Positions 59,023 to 64,000 of a stretch of 64,000 bases of DNA are shown here, piece after piece; the first letter of the stretch is position 1; the number at the start of each line of letters is the position of its first letter. Made by a program: the position numbers and the translations under genes. Source of the stretch: Variovorax boronicumulans (GTDB taxonomy: Bacteria; Pseudomonadota; Gammaproteobacteria; Burkholderiales; Burkholderiaceae_C); NCBI RefSeq assembly GCF_030812215.1, contig NZ_JAUSSG010000010.1:62001-126000 (forward strand), read 5' to 3'. The notes beneath the pieces are model-generated. The model saw only the letters and a program-made list of their open reading frames with translations. It was not told the DNA's origin and did not search any database.

Positions 59023-60984
59023 TCAACCTGCGCGCCGCTGCCCGGCAAGACGCCGCACCACCGTCACCAGGCGGTCCACCTCGTCGAAGGTGTTGTAGAA
59101 CGCGAGCGACGGCCGCACCGTCGTCTCGACACCGAAGCGCCGCAGGATCGGCTGCGCGCAGTGGTGACCGGTGCGCACCGCGATGCCTTCGTCGTTCAGC
59201 GCATGGCCCACCTCTTCGGTGGTGTAGCCGTCGAGCACGAAGGACATCACGCTCGCCTTGTCGGCCGCGGTGCCGATCAGTCGCACGCCCGGGATCGCAC
59301 CGAGCTGCTGCATGCCGTACACGAGCAGGTCGTGCTCGTAGCGCGCGATGTTCTCGATGCCGACCTTGTTGACGTAATCGATTGCGGCGCCCAGGCCAAC
59401 GGCATCGGCGATGTTGCCGGTACCGGCCTCGAACTTGTTCGGGATCGGCTGGAACACGGTCTTCTCGAAGGTCACATCGGCAATCATGTTGCCGCCGCCC
59501 TGCCACGGGGGCATGTCTTCGAGCACTTCGCGTTTGCCCCAGACCACGCCGATGCCGGTCGGGCCGAACACCTTGTGGCCGGAGAACACGAAGAAGTCGG
59601 CGCCGATGTCCTGCACGTCCACCCGCATGTGCGAGACCGACTGCGCGCCATCGACCAGCGCCTTGGCGCCGGCACGATGGGCCAGCTCGACGATCTCCTT
59701 CACCGGCACGACCGTGCCCAGCGCGTTGGAGACCTGCGTGACGGTAACGATCTTCGTGCGATCGTTCAGCAGCTTGCGGTATTCGTCGAGCAGCACCTGG
59801 CCGGAGTCGTCCACCGGGATCACGCGCAGCTTCGCGCCCTTGGCGGCGGCAAGCTGCTGCCAAGGCACGATGTTGGCGTGGTGCTCGAGGTTGGAGACGA
59901 TGATCTCGTCGCCCTCGCCCACGTGCTGGCCGCCCCAGCTCTTGGCCACGAGGTTGATCGCCTCGGTGGTGCCGCGCACGAAGATCACCTCTTCGACTTC
60001 GGGTGCGTTGATGAACTTGCGCACACGCTCCCGTGCGCCTTCGTACGCATCGGTGGCACGCGCAGCGAGTTCATGCGCCGCGCGATGGATGTTCGAGTTC
60101 TCGTGTTCGTAGAAGTACGCGATGCGGTCGATGACCGACTGCGGCTTGTGCGTGGTGGCCGCGTTGTCGAACCACACGAGCTGCTTGCCGTTGACGCGCT
60201 CCTGCAGGATCGGGAAATCGCGGCGCACGGCGTTGACGTCGAACGGCGGATGCTGGCCGCTGCCAGCGAGCGGCACGGCGTCAGGGCCGCGCGGGTCCGG
60301 CTTGGCCGGCGTGACGAAGCCACTGGGCAAGCGCACCGCATCGACGAAGTAGAACTGCGCGTCGCGACCTGCCGGTGCAGACGGCGGGCTAGGTGGCAAT
60401 GCGGGTTGAGCGGCCGGCGCCGCCAGCCCCGCGAACGGGTCGTGAACCGCGAAGCCATCGCTGGCACCGGCCGTCGGATGCCCGTAGCTGTTGTTCAGAA
60501 AGTAGAACGGCGATGCTGCCGTCTGCGGCGATGCCGGTGCGCCCAGCTGCTGTGGCACACCGAGCACCGTGCCGCCCGAACGCGGCTCGAAAGCCGGCGC
60601 GACCGAGAACACCGTGTCCGGCACGCCGTTGCCCGCCACCGCATGCGGCAGCAAGGCCGGCGCGCGGTTCGCGAGAGAAGGCAATTGCGTCGGCGATGCG
60701 GGCAGCACGTTGGCGCCCGGAATCTGCCCTTGCGGAATCGGCGTGCCCGGCACGCTGGGTCCGAAGCCGGCGGGACTCACGAGGGGCGAGCCCGGCGGTG
60801 CGATGTTGGACGGGAACTGCGCGCCCGGCACCAGCCCGCTCGCCACGCCGGGCAACGAGGTCGGCGGCGTGCCCGGCAAATAGGCAGGTGCCGTGCCCGG
60901 CAACGCGGAGAACATGGCGCTCGCCATGCGAGCGAGGATGGCCGGATCGAACGGCGCCTCGCCCGGAGTCGTGGGTGTGCTCAC
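59023..60984 (-). CDS. Encapsulin cargo cysteine desulfurase (family 2A, SufS-like)
   Basis: A 653-residue protein. Residues 1 to about 245 are a disordered extension rich in Pro, Gly and Ala with repeated LPG units ('SALPGTAPAYLPGTPPTSLP') and two conserved-looking blocks, 'SPFYFLNNSYGHP' (158-170) and 'QFYFVDAVRLPSG' (210-222); this is the cargo-loading region of family 2A encapsulin desulfurases. The rest is a type II (SufS/CsdA) cysteine desulfurase: PLP Lys471 in 'FVFSGHKVFGP', catalytic Cys609 in 'RTGHHCAQPI'. It removes sulfur from L-cysteine. It starts six bases after the shell gene stop. Confidence 0.95.
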   Translation of the reverse strand: MSTPTTPGEAPFDPAILARMASAMFSALPGTAPAYLPGTPPTSLPGVASGLVPGAQFPSNIAPPGSPLVSPAGFGPSVPGTPIPQGQIPGANVLPASPTQLPSLANRAPALLPHAVAGNGVPDTVFSVAPAFEPRSGGTVLGVPQQLGAPASPQTAASPFYFLNNSYGHPTAGASDGFAVHDPFAGLAAPAAQPALPPSPPSAPAGRDAQFYFVDAVRLPSGFVTPAKPDPRGPDAVPLAGSGQHPPFDVNAVRRDFPILQERVNGKQLVWFDNAATTHKPQSVIDRIAYFYEHENSNIHRAAHELAARATDAYEGARERVRKFINAPEVEEVIFVRGTTEAINLVAKSWGGQHVGEGDEIIVSNLEHHANIVPWQQLAAAKGAKLRVIPVDDSGQVLLDEYRKLLNDRTKIVTVTQVSNALGTVVPVKEIVELAHRAGAKALVDGAQSVSHMRVDVQDIGADFFVFSGHKVFGPTGIGVVWGKREVLEDMPPWQGGGNMIADVTFEKTVFQPIPNKFEAGTGNIADAVGLGAAIDYVNKVGIENIARYEHDLLVYGMQQLGAIPGVRLIGTAADKASVMSFVLDGYTTEEVGHALNDEGIAVRTGHHCAQPILRRFGVETTVRPSLAFYNTFDEVDRLVTVVRRLAGQRRAG

Positions 60985-60990
60985 CGCGGC

Positions 60991-61923
60991 TTACTTGTAG
61001 GTGTCGGGATAGTCGTGGTACTTGCCGATCTCGACGTCGTCGAGCACCGCCAGCGCATCGGTGGTCAGCACCGCGAGCGAGCAATACAAGGAGATCAGGT
61101 ACGACGCAATCGCATGGTTGTTGATGCCCATGAAACGCACCGACAGCCCCGGACTCTGTTCGCCCGAGAGGCCCGGCTGGAACAGGCCCACCACGCCCTG
61201 GCGCTTGTCGCCCACGCGCAGCAGGAGGATCTTGCTCTTGCCATCGGCCACCGGCACCTTGTTCGACGGAATCAGCGGAATGCCGCGCCAGGTGATGAAT
61301 TGCGAACCGAAGAGGCTCACGGTCGGCGGCGGCGTGCCGCGGCGCGTGGCCTCACGGCCGAAAGCGGCAATGGCGAGCGGGTGCGTGAGGAAGAACGCGG
61401 GCTCCTTCCACACCTTGGTCAGCAGTTCGTCGAGGTCGTCAGGCGTGGGCGCGCCAGTCAGCGGGAAGATGCGCTGCTCTTCGCTCACCTGGGCCAGCAG
61501 GCCGTAGTCGGGGTTGTTGATGAGCTCGCTCTCCTGGTTCTCCTTGATCGTCTCGATCGTGAGGCGCAGCTGCTCCTTGATCTGGTCGTGCGGGCTGCTG
61601 TAGAGGTCGGAGATTCGGGTGTGCACGTCGAGCACGGTGCTCACGGCATTGAGGTAGTGCTCGCGCGGGTTTTCTTCGTAATCCACGAAGGTGCGCGGCA
61701 GCTGGTTTTCTTCTTCGCGCGAAGTGCAGGTGACCTTGATCGACTCGGGGTTCTTGACCTTGTTGACACGGTAGATGCCCGCTTCCACCGGCACCCATTG
61801 CAGGAGGTGCGTCAGCCAGCGCGGGCTGATGGTCTCGAGCTGGGGAACTGTCTTGGTGGCGTTGGCTAGCTGGCGTGCGGCGTTGTCGCCAAGGGCGGTG
61901 GTACCACCGACTGTTGCGCTCAT
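60991..61923 (-). CDS. Family 2A encapsulin shell protein (SrpI-like)
   Basis: A 310-residue HK97-fold shell protein. Segments known from SrpI-type encapsulins include 'TISPRWLTHLLQWVPVEAGI', 'YRVNKVKNPESIKVTCTSRE', 'ELLTKVWKEPAFFLTHPLAI', 'MGINNHAIASYLISLYCSLA' and 'DDVEIGKYHDYPDTYK'. Family 2A shells assemble into 60-subunit compartments of about 25 nm that enclose a cysteine desulfurase and, in Acinetobacter, store elemental sulfur. It precedes the cargo gene by six bases and is preceded by an XRE gene. Start ATG 61923 has GGAG nine bases upstream. Confidence 0.96.
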   Translation of the reverse strand: MSATVGGTTALGDNAARQLANATKTVPQLETISPRWLTHLLQWVPVEAGIYRVNKVKNPESIKVTCTSREEENQLPRTFVDYEENPREHYLNAVSTVLDVHTRISDLYSSPHDQIKEQLRLTIETIKENQESELINNPDYGLLAQVSEEQRIFPLTGAPTPDDLDELLTKVWKEPAFFLTHPLAIAAFGREATRRGTPPPTVSLFGSQFITWRGIPLIPSNKVPVADGKSKILLLRVGDKRQGVVGLFQPGLSGEQSPGLSVRFMGINNHAIASYLISLYCSLAVLTTDALAVLDDVEIGKYHDYPDTYK

Positions 61924-61965
61924 GTATTCAAGCTCCGTGAAAAGGTAGGCAGGGGATAAGAAGAA

Positions 61966-61978
61966 ACTGGTCGCCAGT
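61966..61978. promoter_or_regulatory. Candidate operator between XRE gene and shell gene
   Basis: ACTGGTCGCCAGT is a perfect dyad of 5-base arms around TCG, 42 bases upstream of the encapsulin start and 23 bases after the XRE stop. It may be a site for the XRE regulator controlling an internal promoter. Inferred only. Confidence 0.3.
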
Positions 61979-62001
61979 GTCCGGGCGCCAAGGGTTTCCC
62001 C

Positions 62002-62271
62002 TCAACAGGCTATAGCCGCCAAGTTGATCCGCCTTGCAAGGCGCGATTGCTCCAGCTGCTCACAGCGCGCGAGCAGGTTCACGATGTTGATGCCGAGCGC
62101 GGTCGCGAGCTTCTGCGCGGTGACGATCGACGGAATCACGCGGCCGCGTTCGACCTCGCCCACATACGAGCGATTGAGGTCCGAGCGCTCTGCGAGCTGC
62201 TCCTGCGACCAGCCGTTCGCCTCGCGCAGCTGGCGCACGGTCACGCCGAAATCTTCGACAAAGGCTTTCAT
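62002..62271 (-). CDS. Small XRE-family (HTH_3) regulator
   Basis: An 89-residue protein consisting almost only of a Cro/C1-type helix-turn-helix: 'GVTVRQLREANGWSQEQLAE', 'SDLNRSYVGEVERGRVIPSI', 'AQKLATALGINIVNLLARCE'. Its ATG overlaps the serine acetyltransferase stop by four bases (ATGA). It sits in the middle of the encapsulin operon, so it is the obvious local regulator; an unusually strong claim would need binding data. The longer open frame upstream is the acetyltransferase gene in another frame. Confidence 0.9.
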   Translation of the reverse strand: MKAFVEDFGVTVRQLREANGWSQEQLAERSDLNRSYVGEVERGRVIPSIVTAQKLATALGINIVNLLARCEQLEQSRLARRINLAAIAC

Positions 62272-63182
62272 GGTGCGCTCGCTTTCGGTGCGTTCTGCAA
62301 ACTGGCCTGGGTCACGCTCGCGCCCGGCTTCACGTCGTCGGTGATCCACACATTGCCGCCGATGACGGCGCCTTTCCCCAGCGTCACGCGCCCGAGGATG
62401 GTTGCGCCCGCATAGATGACCACGTCGTCCTCCACCACCGGATGCCGCGGCAGGCCCTTCTGCAGGTTGCCCTCGGTGTCGGTGGGAAAGCGCTTGGCCC
62501 CGAGCGTCACGGCCTGGTAGAGCCGCACGCGCTTGCCGATGACCGCCGTCTCGCCGATCACGACGCCCGTGCCGTGGTCGATGAAGAAGCCCGCGTCGAT
62601 CTGCGCGCCGGGATGGATGTCGATGCCCGTCTGCCCGTGCGCGAGTTCGGCAACGATGCGCGCGAGCAGCGGCAGGCCCAGCTTGTAGAGCGCGTGCGCG
62701 AGGCGGTGATGGATCATCGCGAGCACGCCCGGATAGCACAGCAGCACCTCGTCGACGCTACGCGCGGCCGGGTCGCCCTGGTAGGCGGCTAGCACGTCGC
62801 TGTCGAGCAGGCGGCGCAGGCCCGGCAGTGCGTTCGCGAACTGGCGCACGGCTTCGGTGGCCGCGTCGTCGATCTCGCTCGCGGGGCGCGGCTCGAGGCG
62901 CGCATTGAAATTGAGTTCCAGCCGTGCCTGCACCAGGAGCGCCTGCAACGCGGCGTCGAGCGTGTGTCCGACGTAGAAGTCTTCGCTCTCGTGGCGCAGA
63001 TCCGGCGGACCGAGCCGCATCGGAAAGAGCGCGCCTTTCAGCGACTCCACGATCTGCGTGAGCGCATCGCGCGACGGAAACTCGCGCGCCCCGGGCTCTC
63101 GCGAGCGCCGTTGTGAATCGCGCCACTCGTCACGCACGCCATGCAGCGCGCGCACGATGTCGCTTACCTCGAAATGGGCCAT
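62268..63182 (-). CDS. Serine O-acetyltransferase
   Basis: A 304-residue serine acetyltransferase with an N-terminal helical domain and a C-terminal left-handed beta-helix of hexapeptide repeats ('GIDIHPGAQIDAGFFIDHGT', 'GVVIGETAVIGKRVRLYQAV', 'TLGAKRFPTD', 'ILGRVTLGKGAVIGGNVWIT'). The catalytic His is in 'DHGTGVVIGE'. It makes O-acetylserine, the acceptor for sulfide in cysteine synthesis and the CysB inducer in many bacteria. It belongs to the EpsC/SrpH-type longer serine acetyltransferases. It is 52 bases after the rhodanese and overlaps XRE by four. Confidence 0.94.
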   Translation of the reverse strand: MAHFEVSDIVRALHGVRDEWRDSQRRSREPGAREFPSRDALTQIVESLKGALFPMRLGPPDLRHESEDFYVGHTLDAALQALLVQARLELNFNARLEPRPASEIDDAATEAVRQFANALPGLRRLLDSDVLAAYQGDPAARSVDEVLLCYPGVLAMIHHRLAHALYKLGLPLLARIVAELAHGQTGIDIHPGAQIDAGFFIDHGTGVVIGETAVIGKRVRLYQAVTLGAKRFPTDTEGNLQKGLPRHPVVEDDVVIYAGATILGRVTLGKGAVIGGNVWITDDVKPGASVTQASLQNAPKASAP

Positions 63183-63234
63183 GTGTTTTTTCCTCCCTTG
63201 AATGTCTTGTGCGAATTCTTCTGCCGGGTATGAC

Positions 63235-63723
63235 TCAGTCCTGCACCCAGGGCAGTTTGTGGAATCGCCAACCGTCCGCACCACCGCGGTGCTGATGCGC
63301 ATCGATCTCGCCCTCGAAGCCTTCGAGCACGTTGAAAACGTGGGTGAAGCCGGCCTTTGCGGCCGCCTCCGCGGCCAGCGCGGAGCGCTTGCCGCTGCGG
63401 CACAGCAGCAGCGCGACGGCGTCCTTGCCGCCCTCCTTGGCGAGCTTGGCTTCGAGCTCGCGCACGAAACGGGGATTGCGGGTGAGCGCGGTGCCGGTGG
63501 CCCAGGCCACGTGCAGGCTCTCGGGCACATGGCCGACGAACTTGCGTTCCTCGCCCGAGCGCACGTCGACCAGCACGGCCTGGCCCTTCTGGACCAGGTC
63601 CCAGGCCACCGTCGGCGTCACGCCGCCGGCATAGGGCCAGTTGTTCTCGGCGGCTTTGGCGCGCGCCTGTTCAAGTGCTTCGGGCAAGACGACTTCTGCG
63701 AGTTCTTCAACTTCCACTGACAT
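63235..63723 (-). CDS. Rhodanese-domain sulfurtransferase
   Basis: A 162-residue single-domain rhodanese. Catalytic Cys108 lies in the loop 'LLLCRSGKRSALAAEAA' (CRSGKRS, a typical rhodanese loop), with 'VLVDVRSGEERKFVGHVPES' before it. It carries sulfane sulfur. First gene of the encapsulin operon; start ATG 63723 preferred over a codon 81 bases upstream. It likely accepts or releases the sulfur handled by the encapsulated desulfurase, in line with published family 2A operons that contain a rhodanese. Confidence 0.93.
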   Translation of the reverse strand: MSVEVEELAEVVLPEALEQARAKAAENNWPYAGGVTPTVAWDLVQKGQAVLVDVRSGEERKFVGHVPESLHVAWATGTALTRNPRFVRELEAKLAKEGGKDAVALLLCRSGKRSALAAEAAAKAGFTHVFNVLEGFEGEIDAHQHRGGADGWRFHKLPWVQD

Positions 63724-63861
63724 GCTGTGCGGCTCCTGTTGTGCGTTGGAATTCGCCTTTGATGGCGATAACCACCACTTTAGGAGCGCCGTCCGGAAGC
63801 TCAAACGACTGAAAAGTCGATTCCTAACAACCGGGCGTTGTATAGCGCGATGTTGTGTGTT

Positions 63862-64000
63862 CTATGAGGCGGTTGCGGCTTCGGCCGCGCGTACGGCGGG
63901 CGCCGTCAAGTCGACGCTCTTCGCACCGTCCACGCCGTACGGCACGTCGCCCGCAACTGTCACCCGGCGCACCACCCGGTGCTGATCGCCGTAGTCGTTG
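63862..64000 (-). CDS. C-terminal fragment of a TauD/TfdA-type dioxygenase (start outside window)
   Basis: Only 45 codons are inside the window, ending at TAG. They read 'NDYGDQHRVVRRVTVAGDVP' followed by 'YGVDGAKSVDL' and an Ala-rich end. The Asp-Tyr and Arg-Val-Val-Arg-Arg-Val-Thr pattern matches the end of the TauD/alkylsulfonate dioxygenase fold, where the Arg binds 2-oxoglutarate. It is about 140 bases upstream of the encapsulin operon and on the same strand. It would release sulfite from sulfonates or sulfate esters. Fragment length limits confidence. Confidence 0.6.
   Translation of the reverse strand, partial: NDYGDQHRVVRRVTVAGDVPYGVDGAKSVDLTAPAVRAAEAATAS

Noticed and set aside
59023..60984. 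Housekeeping SufS of the suf operon
   Set aside because: No sufBCDE genes nearby; the long disordered N-terminal region and the adjacent SrpI-type shell identify it as an encapsulin cargo.
58960..61869. Plus-strand open frame of about 969 codons across the encapsulin genes
   Set aside because: Shadow of the minus-strand desulfurase and shell genes, which carry clear family motifs.

Overview
The window looks like chromosomal DNA of a high-GC betaproteobacterium of the Comamonadaceae, most likely Variovorax or a close relative. This is inferred from the strongly GC-biased third codon positions, the Burkholderiales-style order purD-hemF-nadD-rsfS-rlmH-maf-rng, the tolB-pal-cpoB-tcdA-tRNA-Lys block and the sulfur-scavenging gene content. 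No database search was possible. Coding density is very high: no gene-free stretch exceeds about 250 bases. I saw no insertion sequence, prophage, CRISPR array or rRNA.

Layout. 0-12.6 kb: a truncated LysR regulator, then an uncharacterised transport and oxidation locus: two CMD/alkylhydroperoxidase-like proteins, a luciferase-like monooxygenase, two family-5 solute-binding proteins, an amidase and a complete oligopeptide-type ABC transporter. 12.6-18.6 kb: a compact four-gene operon (Fe(II)/2-oxoglutarate amino-acid-hydroxylase-like enzyme, MFS exporter, two ATP-grasp ligases) divergent from a LysR regulator, which reads like a small peptide or amino-acid conjugate pathway. 18.6-24.2 kb: tRNA-Lys, tcdA, cpoB, pal, tolB and msbA. 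24.2-31.9 kb: housekeeping operon yebC-purD-hemF-nadD-rsfS-rlmH-(PhyH-like)-maf-rng with overlapping stop and start codons. 32.0-35.5 kb: UbiE-like methyltransferase, chorismatase (XanB2/FkbO/Hyg5 family), acyltransferase and glycosyltransferase, resembling part of a xanthomonadin or aryl-polyene pathway. 35.5-40.0 kb: macAB plus a NodT-type outer membrane factor. 40.2-45.2 kb: sulfate ABC transporter operon with a small hydrolase in front and dsbB overlapping its end. 45.3-53.0 kb: peroxiredoxin, LysR, two flavodoxin-fold FMN enzymes, an amino-acid-oxidase-type flavoprotein, a ketopantoate-reductase-like protein, a racemase-like protein and a halogenase-like flavoprotein. 53.1-58.9 kb: two tandem GH92 lipoproteins.

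59.0-63.7 kb holds the most striking system: a family 2A encapsulin operon on the minus strand. In transcription order it is rhodanese, serine O-acetyltransferase, an XRE regulator, the encapsulin shell, and a cysteine desulfurase with a roughly 245-residue proline/glycine/alanine-rich N-terminal extension typical of the cargo-loading region, closed by a strong terminator. A truncated TauD-like dioxygenase lies just upstream. A plausible scheme is that serine acetyltransferase feeds cysteine synthesis, the encapsulated desulfurase removes sulfur from cysteine and stores it in the shell, and the rhodanese mobilises sulfane sulfur. The sulfate transporter and possibly the luciferase-like locus suggest a wider sulfur theme across the window.
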